Positions 29,575 through 38,265 of a stretch of 64,000 bases of DNA are shown here, in pieces (the first letter of the stretch is position 1; each line of letters opens with the position of its first letter). The notes beneath the pieces are model-generated. The model was not told the DNA's origin. It searched no databases and worked only from the letters and a program-made list of their open reading frames with translations. Source of the DNA: AC-32 sp963765785 (GTDB lineage Bacteria; Actinomycetota; Thermoleophilia; Gaiellales; Gaiellaceae); NCBI GenBank assembly GCA_963765785.1, contig CAVXXW010000005.1:1-64000 (forward strand), in the 5' to 3' direction. Both the position numbers and the translations under genes were made by a program.

Positions 29575-30912
29575 ATGGCGCTCGACATTCGATACGCGCG
29601 GAGCGGAGGCGTCTCGATCGCCTACCAGGTGGTCGGCGACGGCGAGGTCGACCTCGTCTACGTGCCGGACTACGTCTCGAACCTCGTCTACGCGTGGGAG
29701 ACGCCCTACTGGCGCGGCTTCTACGACCGCCTCGCGGAGCGCTTTCGCCTCATCCTGTTCGACAAGCGCGGCACCGGCCTGTCCGATCTGGGCGGCCAGT
29801 TCCCGGCGCTCGAGACGCGCATGGACGACGTACGAGCCGTCCTCGACGCGGTCGGTTCTGCGAACGCTGTGCTGCTCGGCTCACACGACGGCTGCTCGAT
29901 GGCCGCGCTGTATGCCGCGACCTACCCCGAGCGCACGCGGGCGCTCGTGCTCTTCCACCCTGTCGCTCACGACCCAGAGGCTCAGACAGACGCGGCTCGC
30001 GAAGAGCTAGTCCGCGTGCGCGAGACCTGGGGGACCCAAGAGCTCGCCGACGAGATCCTGGCGGAGGGATCACCGTCGCTCGCCGAAGACCCGGAGTTCC
30101 GGGAGTGGTTTACGAACTGGCTCCGCGTCGGCGCAAGCCCGTCTGTCGCCTACGCCTTGAATCGCGCCTGGTTCGAGACGGACCTGCGCGAGGTTCTGCC
30201 CTCGATTCGCGTGCCGACGCTCGTGCTCTACCGCGACGTCCAGGCCGAGCTGGCACGCGACGTTGCGGACCGCATTCCCGGCGCAAAGGCGACTCGCGTG
30301 TCGGGCATCGACGACGGCGAGATGTGGCTCTCGCCGGAGATTCCCGAGGAGGTCGAACGGTTTGTCGCGGGCGAGCCGGTCGCCGAGGTTCCCGACACGG
30401 TGCTCGCCACGGTTCTCTTCACGGACATCGTCGGCTCCACCGCGGTCGCGGCCGAGCTCGGCGACCGCGCGTGGCGCGAGCTCCTCGAGCGCCATCACGC
30501 GCTTGTGCGGCGTGAGCTCGCGCGCTACCGAGGCGAGGAGAAGGACACCGCCGGCGACGGGTTCTTCGCCACGTTCGACGGTCCGGCGCGGGCCATTCGC
30601 TGCGCGCAGGCGATCGTGGACGGGATGCAGGAGCTCGGGCTCGAGGTGCGGGCAGGCGTGCACACCGGCGAGTGCGAGCTGCACGAGGGCAAGGTCGCCG
30701 GCCTCGCGGTCGTGATCGGCGCCCGCGTCGCGGCGCTGGCCGGCGGAGAGGAAGTGCTGGTCTCGCAGACGGTCAAGGACCTCGTCGCCGGCGCGGGCGT
30801 CGACTTCGAGGACCGGGGAGAGCACGAGCTGAAGGGCGTGCCCGGGAGCTGGCGGCTCTACTCGGTCGCCGACGTCAGCGCGCACGGCGGCGGGGCCGGA
30901 CGCGGTTCCTAG
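29575..30912 (+). CDS. Alpha/beta-hydrolase fused to class III adenylate cyclase
   Basis: 445 aa from ATG 29575. Residues ~1-265 form an alpha/beta-hydrolase-like domain (ILFDKRGTGLSD, and SHDGCSM where the nucleophile elbow lies). Asp sits at a position usually held by Ser, so catalysis is doubtful. Residues ~275-440 are a class III cyclase: LFTDIVGSTAVAAELG with the first metal Asp, KDTAGDGFFATF with the second, then VRAGVHTGECEL and GARVAALAG. The family makes cAMP. The hydrolase domain is probably a ligand sensor. A leaderless promoter is likely. Confidence 0.88.
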   Translation: MALDIRYARSGGVSIAYQVVGDGEVDLVYVPDYVSNLVYAWETPYWRGFYDRLAERFRLILFDKRGTGLSDLGGQFPALETRMDDVRAVLDAVGSANAVLLGSHDGCSMAALYAATYPERTRALVLFHPVAHDPEAQTDAAREELVRVRETWGTQELADEILAEGSPSLAEDPEFREWFTNWLRVGASPSVAYALNRAWFETDLREVLPSIRVPTLVLYRDVQAELARDVADRIPGAKATRVSGIDDGEMWLSPEIPEEVERFVAGEPVAEVPDTVLATVLFTDIVGSTAVAAELGDRAWRELLERHHALVRRELARYRGEEKDTAGDGFFATFDGPARAIRCAQAIVDGMQELGLEVRAGVHTGECELHEGKVAGLAVVIGARVAALAGGEEVLVSQTVKDLVAGAGVDFEDRGEHELKGVPGSWRLYSVADVSAHGGGAGRGS

Positions 30913-30915
30913 GAT
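30910..30915 (+). promoter_or_regulatory. -10 element of the thiolase gene, overlapping the cyclase stop
   Basis: TAGGAT contains the cyclase TAG stop and lies 6 nt before GTG 30922, which favours that start over GTG 30916. Confidence 0.45.
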
Positions 30916-30921
30916 GTGGGC

Positions 30922-32067
30922 GTGACCGACGCCCTGATCGTCGACGCCGTCCGCTCGCCGATCGGCAAGCGCAACGGGACGCTGGCGTCGCTGCGCGCGG
31001 ACGAGCTCGCCGGGCAGGTGCTGAACGCGCTCGTCGAGCGAAACGGGCTCGACCCGGCCGAGGTCGAGGACGTGCAGATGGGCTGCGTCTCGCAGGTCGG
31101 CGAGCAGGGCTGGAACATCGCGCGCATGGCCGCGCTCGTCGCCGGCTGGCCGGACTCGGTGCCGGGCGCGACGATCGACCGCCAGTGCGGCTCGTCCCTG
31201 CAGGCGTGCTTCGCCGCCGCGTCCGCAGTGTCCGCGGGCCACCTGGACCTGGTCGTCGCGGCCGGAGTCGAGTCGATGTCGCGGGTGCCGATCGGCTCCA
31301 GCGGCGGCGACCTATCGCCGAAGCTACTCGAGCGCTGGGAGATCGTGCCGCAGGGGATCTCGGCCGAGCTGATCGCCGAAGAGTGGGGTCTCTTGCGCGA
31401 GGAGCTCGACGCCTACTCCTACGAGTCGCACCGGCGCGCTCTTGCCGCGATCGACGAGGGTCGGTTCGAGCGCGAGGTCGTTCCCATCGAGGTCTCGAAC
31501 CCGCACGCGGGCGTCCTCTTCGGCGTCGACGAGACGCCGCGCGCCGACACGTCGCCGGAGGCGCTCGCTGCGCTGCAACCCGCGTTCGTGCCGGGCGGCA
31601 AGGTCACGGCTGGGAACTCGAGCCAGATCTGCGACGGCGCGGCCGCGGTGCTGGTCGCGAGCGAGGAGGTGTGCGGACGGCTCGGCCTCGAGCCGCGGGC
31701 ACGGTTCGTCTCGTTCGGGCTGGCGGGCGTCGATCCCAGGCTGATGCTCCACGGCAACCCGCAGGCGAGCTCCCGAGCGCTGGAGCGGGCCGGCCTCTCG
31801 TGGGACGACGTCGCCGTGGTCGAGGTGAACGAGGCGTTCGCGTCGGTCGCGCTCCAGTTCATGCGCGACACGGGCCTCGACGAGCGCTGGGCCGACGTCA
31901 ACCCGAACGGCGGCGGCATCTCGCTCGGCCATCCGCTCGGCGCAACCGGCGCGCGGGTGACGGCGACGTTGCTGAACGAGCTCGAGCGGCGCGGCGCGCG
32001 GTACGGCGTCGCGACGATGTGCATCGGCTTCGGCCAGGCCATCGCCGCCGTGATCGAGCGCCTGTAG
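30922..32067 (+). CDS. Acetyl-CoA acyltransferase (thiolase)
   Basis: 381 aa from GTG 30922, with GTG 30916 the alternative. The acyl-accepting Cys is in TIDRQCGSSLQA. NPNGGGISLGHPLGATGAR holds the catalytic His, and ATMCIGFGQ holds the second Cys. VEVNEAFASVALQF is the usual third block. It condenses or cleaves beta-ketoacyl-CoA. The next gene encodes a 3-hydroxyacyl-CoA dehydrogenase, so the pair probably serves beta-oxidation or hydroxybutyrate metabolism. The gene is complete. Confidence 0.92.
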   Translation: MTDALIVDAVRSPIGKRNGTLASLRADELAGQVLNALVERNGLDPAEVEDVQMGCVSQVGEQGWNIARMAALVAGWPDSVPGATIDRQCGSSLQACFAAASAVSAGHLDLVVAAGVESMSRVPIGSSGGDLSPKLLERWEIVPQGISAELIAEEWGLLREELDAYSYESHRRALAAIDEGRFEREVVPIEVSNPHAGVLFGVDETPRADTSPEALAALQPAFVPGGKVTAGNSSQICDGAAAVLVASEEVCGRLGLEPRARFVSFGLAGVDPRLMLHGNPQASSRALERAGLSWDDVAVVEVNEAFASVALQFMRDTGLDERWADVNPNGGGISLGHPLGATGARVTATLLNELERRGARYGVATMCIGFGQAIAAVIERL

Positions 32068-32101
32068 GCGCGACGTCGAAATCACAGATCCGGCACGGAG
32101 C

Positions 32102-32119
32102 CGTCACACACGCGTGACG
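32102..32119. repeat. Inverted repeat CGTCAC-N6-GTGACG
   Basis: Perfect 6-bp arms lie in the thiolase-to-dehydrogenase gap. They end 10 nt before TAGGGT (32130-32135), the spacing of an activator site. The right arm continues as CGTGACGATT, a 10-mer also found in the gaps at 40908-40917 and 55631-55640. Confidence 0.4.
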
Positions 32120-32150
32120 ATTTCGCCGCTAGGGTCCAAAGCGGGGGCTT

Positions 32151-32165
32151 GGGGCCGAAGGCCCC
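32151..32165. repeat. GC-rich hairpin GGGGCC-GAA-GGCCCC
   Basis: A 6-bp stem with a 3-nt loop in the same gap, flanked by further runs of G and C. It could be a weak terminator for the thiolase transcript or part of a leader. No T-run follows. Confidence 0.35.
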
Positions 32166-32208
32166 CGGGGGAAAAGGTTCATCGCGTGTGCCTCGAGCGC
32201 CGAGCACA

Positions 32209-32214
32209 TAGGAT
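32209..32214 (+). promoter_or_regulatory. -10 element of the hydroxyacyl-CoA dehydrogenase gene
   Basis: TAGGAT lies 8 nt before GTG 32223; leaderless pattern. Confidence 0.5.
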
Positions 32215-32222
32215 CGCGCGCC

Positions 32223-33077
32223 GTGGAGATCTCGCGGGTCGGCGTGGTCGGGCTCGGCACCATGGGTGCGGGCATCGCGCAGGTTTGCCTGCAGGCGGGC
32301 CTCGAGGTCGTCGGCCGCGACGTTGCGCCCGAGCTGGGCGAGCGCGCGCGCAGCCGGATCGACCACTACCTCTCGCGCGGCGTCGAGAAGGGGCGCCTCA
32401 CCCAAGACGCGAAGAACGAGGCGCTCGCGAACCTGACGCTCACGACGGAGCTCGCCGACCTCGCCGGCTGCCAGCTCGTGATCGAGGCGGCCTTCGAGGA
32501 CCTCGGCGTCAAACGCGAGCTCTTCGGCGAGCTCGACCGGATCGTGCCGGCGCCCGCGATCCTCGCCACCAACACCTCGGCGCTGTCCGTGACGCAGATC
32601 GCGGACGCGACGCAGACGCCGGAACGGATCGTCGGGCTGCACTTCTTCAACCCGGCGCCGGTGCTGCCGCTCGTCGAGGTCGTGCGCACCGCACACACAA
32701 GCGACGAGTCATTCGACGCCGCTTACGCGTTCGCGCAGCGGATCGGCAAGGAGCCGGTGGCCTGCAACGACACGCCCGGGTTCATCGTCAATCGGATCCT
32801 GATCCCGCTCCTGAACGACTGCGTGCGGGTCCTGGACGAGGCCCGCGTCAGCCCGGAGGACGTCGACCGGGCGATGCGGTTCGGCGCCAACTGGCCGATC
32901 GGGCCGTGCGCGCTGATCGACCTGATCGGGGTCGACGTCCACGTCCACGCCTCCGAAGCGCTCTACGCGGCGCTGGGTGAGGAGCGGATGGCCGCGCCCG
33001 AGCGGCTCGTCGAGATGCAGCGCGAGGGTCTGCTCGGCCGCAAGACCGGGCGCGGGTTCTTCCCGTACGAGAACTAG
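32223..33077 (+). CDS. 3-hydroxybutyryl-CoA/3-hydroxyacyl-CoA dehydrogenase
   Basis: 284 aa, the usual length of single-function enzymes. The NAD site is VGVVGLGTMGAGIAQV. The catalytic region has TNTSALSVTQIADATQ, and GLHFFNPAPVLPLVEVV holds the catalytic His. The C-terminal domain has NDTPGFIVNRIL and ends KTGRGFFPYEN. It interconverts 3-hydroxyacyl-CoA and acetoacyl-CoA, next to the thiolase in the pathway. It has its own leaderless promoter. Its stop overlaps that of the convergent secreted protein. Confidence 0.93.
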   Translation: MEISRVGVVGLGTMGAGIAQVCLQAGLEVVGRDVAPELGERARSRIDHYLSRGVEKGRLTQDAKNEALANLTLTTELADLAGCQLVIEAAFEDLGVKRELFGELDRIVPAPAILATNTSALSVTQIADATQTPERIVGLHFFNPAPVLPLVEVVRTAHTSDESFDAAYAFAQRIGKEPVACNDTPGFIVNRILIPLLNDCVRVLDEARVSPEDVDRAMRFGANWPIGPCALIDLIGVDVHVHASEALYAALGEERMAAPERLVEMQREGLLGRKTGRGFFPYEN

Positions 33078-34681
33078 CGTGCGAGACGGGTCCAGACGTT
33101 CTGGACGAGCTGGGAGACGGCCGGGTTGGTGATCGACGCCGTGAAGTTGAGCGTGCCCGCCGCGAAGACGCGCGCGCCGGACGCGCTCTCGTAGTACGTC
33201 ATCTCGGCGTCGTGCGAGCCGATCGAGTTCGGCACGCGCGCGAGCACGCGCGTTCCGGCCGGCGAGCTCGCAGTGCGCGAGTCGATCTCGAACCCGTACT
33301 GCCCGAAGCTCGAGCCGTTGCGCAGGCCGGTGCCGGCGAACGCCCACGGCGTCGAGGTCGCACCTTCGACCACGTAAGGCGCCTGGCTCGTCCCGTAGTT
33401 GCTCGCCGACCACTGCGCGCCGACGAGCGCGGCTTCCGGCCGGCCAAGCTTCCGCCACATCGCGGCGCGCCGGATCGTGTGGCCCGAGCGGGAGACCTTC
33501 CAGAAGAAGTTGTTCGCCGACAGGAACATCAGGTCGCCGCCTAGGTCGCGGTAGCGCTGGACGACGTCGTAGACGTGGCCGGTGACGTACTCCTCGTGGC
33601 CCGGGAAGACGACGAGACTGTAGGCCCGGCGGAGCTCGTCGCCGTTCTTGACCCGCTCAAGGTCGTCGTCCGAGAGGAAGTCGACCTGCTTGCCTGTCCG
33701 GCTCAGCCACGAGATGAAGCTGAGGTCCCAGTCGCGGAACCGAAAGGGAACGCCGAAGTCGAGGAACGGGCGCGACAGGTTGACGGTCGGGCTGGCGCCG
33801 CCGACGTACCAGCTGTCGCCCCAACCGTCCCCGTTGGCGTCGAGGAAGTTGTAGGCCTGCCACGTGTTCGTCGAGAGGACGACGGCGACCCTGTGCTCGC
33901 CGAGCGTCTTCGGATGGAGGATCAGCGGCGCGTAGCCGACCCGCCCGTCGGAGGCTGTCACGCGCAGGAAGTAGAGGCCGCTCTGGATGCCGGCGGGGCT
34001 GATCTCGACGAAGTGCGTGGTGCCGCCGTGCTGGCCCCAGTCGAGCTGGACGGCCGGTGAGACCGCCACGCCGCCGGTACGCAGGTCCCGCACCGACGGG
34101 CTCGGCACGTTCGCGAACGAGAAGAGCTGCAGCCGGACGCGCCGCGCGTCGGTAGAGATCGCGGCCGTCGCGACGCCTCCGACGGGGTAGCTCCGCGCGA
34201 GGAAGCCGACCTGCACGCCCTGGACGCGGACGACGACCCCGGTCGTGAGCTTCCCGCGCCGCGGCGGCTCGTAGCCGTAGACGCGCCGGGCGCCGTTCGA
34301 CCCGCTGACGATGAGTCGGACGAGGTACGTCCGATCGGGCGTTCCGCGCGCCGGCCGCCAGACGATCACGTGCGGGCCCGGGCCGAGCTGCCGGCGCGTG
34401 CTCCAGATCGTCTGCACCGGCCGGCGCACCTCGTCGGTCGCGACGACGCGCACCTCGACCGTTGCCGCACGGTTCAGGGCGAAGCGGATCTGCGCACGGT
34501 CGCGGAAGGCGTCGCCGTTGGGGCTGACGGTCGTCAACCAGGGCGTGTCGCCGACGAACGGCGTGCCGCCGTTCGAGACCCGGAGGCCGAGCAGACGGGG
34601 CGGTCCGGGTTGCGGCGCCGCAGACGCCGTCGCGGCGACGGCGAGCGCCGCAGCGAGTGCCCCGAATATCCGTTTACGCAT
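33074..34681 (-). CDS. Secreted protein with N,N-dimethylformamidase-beta-like domain
   Basis: 535 aa with a signal peptide (RKRIFGALAAALAVAATASA). Residues ~30-240 hold two beta-sandwich-like regions (WLTTVSPNGDAFRDRAQI; GLYFLRVTASDGRVGYAPLI). Residues ~250-535 resemble the C-terminal domain of the N,N-dimethylformamidase large subunit: STNTWQAYNFLDANGDGWGD, YSLVVFPGHEEYVTGHVYDV and LMFLSANNFFWKV. Homologues are often just annotated by this domain and their substrate is unknown, so an enzymatic role is not assured. The protein is exported. Confidence 0.75.
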   Translation of the reverse strand: MRKRIFGALAAALAVAATASAAPQPGPPRLLGLRVSNGGTPFVGDTPWLTTVSPNGDAFRDRAQIRFALNRAATVEVRVVATDEVRRPVQTIWSTRRQLGPGPHVIVWRPARGTPDRTYLVRLIVSGSNGARRVYGYEPPRRGKLTTGVVVRVQGVQVGFLARSYPVGGVATAAISTDARRVRLQLFSFANVPSPSVRDLRTGGVAVSPAVQLDWGQHGGTTHFVEISPAGIQSGLYFLRVTASDGRVGYAPLILHPKTLGEHRVAVVLSTNTWQAYNFLDANGDGWGDSWYVGGASPTVNLSRPFLDFGVPFRFRDWDLSFISWLSRTGKQVDFLSDDDLERVKNGDELRRAYSLVVFPGHEEYVTGHVYDVVQRYRDLGGDLMFLSANNFFWKVSRSGHTIRRAAMWRKLGRPEAALVGAQWSASNYGTSQAPYVVEGATSTPWAFAGTGLRNGSSFGQYGFEIDSRTASSPAGTRVLARVPNSIGSHDAEMTYYESASGARVFAAGTLNFTASITNPAVSQLVQNVWTRLAR

Positions 34682-34735
34682 TCCTTACAACCCGCTTATC
34701 CCCAACACACCTAGCGTGCCGATACTTACGAGCAC

Positions 34736-35230
34736 ATGAGGCGGTTCCTCGTCATTTCCGCCGTGCTCACGGCTCTCACCGTACCGCTCGCGCAGGCCGG
34801 GACCTCGCAGGGCGACGGCACGCTCTCGGTCAAGAAAGGCCGGGGCACCCTCATGCTCAAGCTCAAGGGCACGGTCATCGGCCGCGTGAACACGAGCGGG
34901 CGCGTCCAGATCCGCGACTTCAAGCCGTTCGACGGCAACAATCCGCAGCTGACCTGCCAGCCGAAGCCGAGGCACCTCTCGCTCGGCGTCACCCTCTGTA
35001 CCGGCAAGAACATCGCCTTCCGCGTCAATGACGGCCGCTTCAACGTCAGCGTCAAGGGCAACGGGATCTCGATCTCCGCGGTCGGGCGCGGCACGGTCGA
35101 CGTCGACGGCACCGGTGAGACCGGGGTCGCCGACGGCCTGATGTCGATCGACAACGGCTCGTACCAGTCGCTGCCCGACGCGAAGACCACTTTCTACCTC
35201 GGCACGCCGCCCTCGCAGCCGGTGCGGTAG
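34736..35230 (+). CDS. Secreted beta-rich protein, unknown function
   Basis: 164 aa with a signal peptide (RRFLVISAVLTALTVPLAQA). The rest alternates short strands (GTLMLKLKGTVIGRVNTSG, FNVSVKGNGISISAVGRG) with two cysteines near residues 78 and 92 that could form a disulfide. No family is recognised. A GATACT (34721-34726) lies 9 nt before the ATG. The response-regulator gene begins 23 nt downstream, so it may be read into the two-component genes. Confidence 0.6.
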   Translation: MRRFLVISAVLTALTVPLAQAGTSQGDGTLSVKKGRGTLMLKLKGTVIGRVNTSGRVQIRDFKPFDGNNPQLTCQPKPRHLSLGVTLCTGKNIAFRVNDGRFNVSVKGNGISISAVGRGTVDVDGTGETGVADGLMSIDNGSYQSLPDAKTTFYLGTPPSQPVR

Positions 35231-35253
35231 GACCGGTCTGGCATCCTGAGGCC

Positions 35254-35961
35254 GTGGCAGCCCAGGCGCAGACCGTCCTGGTGGTCGAGGACGAGTCCTC
35301 GATCGCGTCGTTTGTCGCGCTCTACCTGAAGAACGCCGGGTACGGGGTGCGCACGGTCGCGACGGGCGGCGACGCCCTGGCGCAGGCCGAGGCCGAGCGG
35401 CCCGATCTGATCGTGCTCGACCTGATGCTCCCGGACATCGACGGCATCGAAGTCTGCCGCCGGATCCGCAAGAGCTCCGACGTGCCGATCCTGATGCTGA
35501 CCGCGCGGGACGAGGACGTCGACAAGATCATCGGCTTGGAGGTCGGCGCCGACGACTACCTGACGAAGCCGTTCAACCCGCGCGAGCTCGTCGCGCGGGT
35601 GAAGTCGATCCTGCGCCGGTCGGTGCCCGACCGCCGCGAGATGGAGTCGAAGCAGATCGTCCACGGCGACCTAGAGATCGACGCCGGCCGGCACGAGGCG
35701 CGGGTCAGCGGCGAAGAGATCCAGCTCGCGCCGAAGGAGTTCGACCTGCTCTGGGAGCTGCTCGACCATCGCGGCCTCGTGCTCACGCGCGACCAGCTGC
35801 TCGAGCGGGTGTGGGGCTACACGTTCGCCGGCGACACGCGCACGGTCGACGTCCATGTGCGCCAGCTGCGCCGCAAGCTCGGCGACGCCTCGCCAATCGT
35901 CACGGTGTGGGGGGTCGGCTACAAGGTCGCTCCTCCCCGGGACGCGGCCGTCAACGCGTAG
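35254..35961 (+). CDS. OmpR-family response regulator
   Basis: 235 aa. The receiver is intact: acidic residues in VLVVEDESSIA, the phosphorylated Asp in LIVLDLMLPDIDG, Thr in LMLTARDED, and Lys in YLTKPFNPREL. The winged helix has QLAPKEFDLLWELLDHRGLV, ERVWGYTFAGDTRTVDVHVR, QLRRKL and GVGYKVAPP. It is encoded 15 nt before its kinase. Target genes are unknown; the nearby wall-related genes are candidates by position only. The GTG start has a CATCCT 6 nt upstream. Confidence 0.9.
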   Translation: MAAQAQTVLVVEDESSIASFVALYLKNAGYGVRTVATGGDALAQAEAERPDLIVLDLMLPDIDGIEVCRRIRKSSDVPILMLTARDEDVDKIIGLEVGADDYLTKPFNPRELVARVKSILRRSVPDRREMESKQIVHGDLEIDAGRHEARVSGEEIQLAPKEFDLLWELLDHRGLVLTRDQLLERVWGYTFAGDTRTVDVHVRQLRRKLGDASPIVTVWGVGYKVAPPRDAAVNA

Positions 35962-35976
35962 GTCGCCGGGGCCGCG

Positions 35977-37353
35977 ATGCTGCGGTCGCTCCGCTTCCAG
36001 CTTCCGGCGCTCTTCCTGCTCGGGATCGTCGTGTCCGGCCTCGTCTCGGCCGCGATCGCGCTGCGGCTCTTCCAAAGCTACGCGCAGACGCGCGCGAGCG
36101 ACCAGGCCTACGACGAGGTCGCGCGCGAGGCGACAGGGCTGACGCAGCTGTACGTCAAGCGCGCGGGCTTCCAGCGGCTCTCGGCCAAGAACCTCGAGCT
36201 CGCGACCGGCGATCGCATCTTCTACACGGGGCTGAATCTCTTCCCAGGGCAGACGCCCGCGTTCACGCCGCTGCCGAAGGGCGTCCTCAACCAGCGGGCG
36301 CTGCGGAATCGCAACAAGCTGGTGCGCTTCCAGTTCCGTGCGCCGCAGAGCGGCGAGACGCTGCTCGCGGCCGCCCGGCCCGTGACGATTGGGCACCAGA
36401 CGCTCGGGATCCTGGTCGTCGCGAAGCCGAAGACGCTGCTCAAGCAGCGCTGGCTCGCGCTGATCGAACGGCTGCTGCTGGCGTTCGCGGCGGGCCTCGC
36501 GGTCGCCGCCGCGTTCGCCTGGTACCTCTCGCGCCGCATCACGACGCCGGTGCTGCAGCTCTCGGCTGCGGCGGACCAGGTTGCGGCGGGGAACTACGAC
36601 GTCGACGTGCCGACGGGAGGCGCGGGGGAGATCGGCGAGCTCGCGGACCGTTTCGGCCAGATGGCCTCCCGCCTGGCCGAGGCCGAGGAGCTGGAGCGCA
36701 ACTTCCTGATGTCGGTCTCGCACGAGCTGCGCACCCCGCTGACCGCGATCCGCGGCCACGTCGAGGCGCTGCGCGAGGGCGTGGTCACCGACGAGGAGCT
36801 GCGCGTCGCCTCGCTGACCGTGATCGCGGCCGAGGCCGAGCGCCTCGAGCGGCTCGTCGGCGACGTGCTCGACCTGGCCAAGCTCGACGCCCACCGCTTC
36901 ACGGTCCTGCACGAGGAGGTGGACATGGGCCGGCTCGTCGACAGCGCCTACGCCGCGTTCAGCGAGGAGGCGCGGCGGCGCGGGATCGAGTACCGCTGCG
37001 ACGTCGAGGCGAAGCCCGTGATCGTCTCGGACGGCGACCGCGTGCTCCAGATCATCTCGAACCTGCTCTCGAACGCCTTCCGCTGGACGCCCGACGGAGG
37101 CCGCGTGGGCGTCGAGCTGAGCGCGACCGACGGCACCGTCTACGTCGCCGTCGCAGACAGCGGTCCCGGCGTGCCGCCCTCGCAGCGCGAGCGCATCTTC
37201 CGGCCCTTCTGGTCGCGCGGCGGCGGCGGGACCGGGCTCGGCCTCGCGATCGCGAGCGAGCTCGCCGGCGCGCTCGGCGGCCGGATCGAGCTCGAGTCGT
37301 CCGCCGAGAAGGGCAGCCGCTTCGAGCTGGTCCTGCCGACGCGGCCCCGGTAG
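35977..37353 (+). CDS. HAMP-type membrane histidine kinase
   Basis: 458 aa. Membrane helices near residues 10-32 and 163-185 enclose an extracellular sensor region of ~130 residues with no recognised fold. A HAMP domain follows (SRRITTPVLQLSAAADQVAA). The kinase core has MSVSHELRTPLTAIRGHVEA, NLLSNAFRWTP, DSGPGVPPSQ and GTGLGLAIASELA. It pairs with the regulator just upstream. Its TAG stop is part of the TAGCCT -10 of the next gene. Confidence 0.9.
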   Translation: MLRSLRFQLPALFLLGIVVSGLVSAAIALRLFQSYAQTRASDQAYDEVAREATGLTQLYVKRAGFQRLSAKNLELATGDRIFYTGLNLFPGQTPAFTPLPKGVLNQRALRNRNKLVRFQFRAPQSGETLLAAARPVTIGHQTLGILVVAKPKTLLKQRWLALIERLLLAFAAGLAVAAAFAWYLSRRITTPVLQLSAAADQVAAGNYDVDVPTGGAGEIGELADRFGQMASRLAEAEELERNFLMSVSHELRTPLTAIRGHVEALREGVVTDEELRVASLTVIAAEAERLERLVGDVLDLAKLDAHRFTVLHEEVDMGRLVDSAYAAFSEEARRRGIEYRCDVEAKPVIVSDGDRVLQIISNLLSNAFRWTPDGGRVGVELSATDGTVYVAVADSGPGVPPSQRERIFRPFWSRGGGGTGLGLAIASELAGALGGRIELESSAEKGSRFELVLPTRPR

Positions 37354-37356
37354 CCT
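37351..37356 (+). promoter_or_regulatory. -10 element of the UbiA-family gene
   Basis: TAGCCT overlaps the kinase stop and lies 6 nt before GTG 37363. Confidence 0.45.
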
Positions 37357-37362
37357 CCGCGC

Positions 37363-38265
37363 GTGGTCGCCGCCCCCGAGATCGTCCAGCTGCCGCAACG
37401 CCGGTCGCCGCTACGGGCCGCGCTGGTCGCCATGCGCCCGCGGCAGTGGTCGAAGAACCTGCTCGTCTTCGCCGGGCTCGTCTTCGCGGCGAAGCTCGGC
37501 GACCCGCTGCGGTGGCTTGAAGCCTGCATCTGCTTCGTCGCGTACTGCGCCATCTCGAGCGCCGCGTACCTCGCGAACGACGTGCGGGACCGGCACGACG
37601 ACCGGCTGCACCCGCTCAAGCGCTCGCGCCCGATCGCACGCGGCGAGCTCTCGCCTCGGGCGGCGCTGATCCTGGCGGGAGCGCTGGCCCTGCTGGCGCC
37701 GCTGCTGGTCGCGCCGTTGAGCCTCGCCTCCGTGCTGCTCGTGCTGGCCTTCGCCGCGCTGCAGGCCGGCTATACGCTTCGGCTGAAGCACGTCGTCCTC
37801 CTCGACGTCCTCACGATCTCGGCCCTCTTCGTCGTGCGCGCTGCCGCCGGTGCTGAGGCCGTGGACGTCCGCATCTCGCCGTGGCTCCTCCTCTGCACGG
37901 CGCTGCTCGCCCTCTTCCTCGCGCTCGCCAAGCGCCGGGGCGAGCTCGTGCTCGTCGGCGCGGGGCGGACGCCGGGGCGGCCGGTGCTCGACGGCTACTC
38001 GCTCGAGCTCGTCGACCAGCTGACCGGCATCGTCGCCTCGGGGACGGTGATCGCCTACGCGATCTACACGGTCACCGCCGGCCACTCGCGCGCGCTGCTG
38101 GCAACCGTCCCGTTCGTCGTCTTCGGCGTCTTCCGCTACCTGCTGCTGATGCACCGCTACGACGTCGGCGAGGAGCCCGAGCAGGTGCTGCTGAAGGACG
38201 TCCCGATCCTGCTCGCAGTCGCCGGCTGGATCGTGACGGCGGCGGCGATCCTCGCACTGACCTGA
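37363..38265 (+). CDS. UbiA-family prenyltransferase, decaprenyl-phosphate phosphoribosyltransferase-like
   Basis: 300 aa, with about eight membrane helices. The first Asp motif NDVRDRHDDRLHPLKRSRPI and the N-terminal RPRQWSKNLLVFAGLVFA match the branch that transfers phosphoribose to decaprenyl phosphate (Rv3806c-like), the first committed step to decaprenylphosphoryl arabinose. It could equally make another polyprenyl-linked sugar for the wall. It is followed by a flippase-like gene whose start overlaps its stop. Confidence 0.8.
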   Translation: MVAAPEIVQLPQRRSPLRAALVAMRPRQWSKNLLVFAGLVFAAKLGDPLRWLEACICFVAYCAISSAAYLANDVRDRHDDRLHPLKRSRPIARGELSPRAALILAGALALLAPLLVAPLSLASVLLVLAFAALQAGYTLRLKHVVLLDVLTISALFVVRAAAGAEAVDVRISPWLLLCTALLALFLALAKRRGELVLVGAGRTPGRPVLDGYSLELVDQLTGIVASGTVIAYAIYTVTAGHSRALLATVPFVVFGVFRYLLLMHRYDVGEEPEQVLLKDVPILLAVAGWIVTAAAILALT

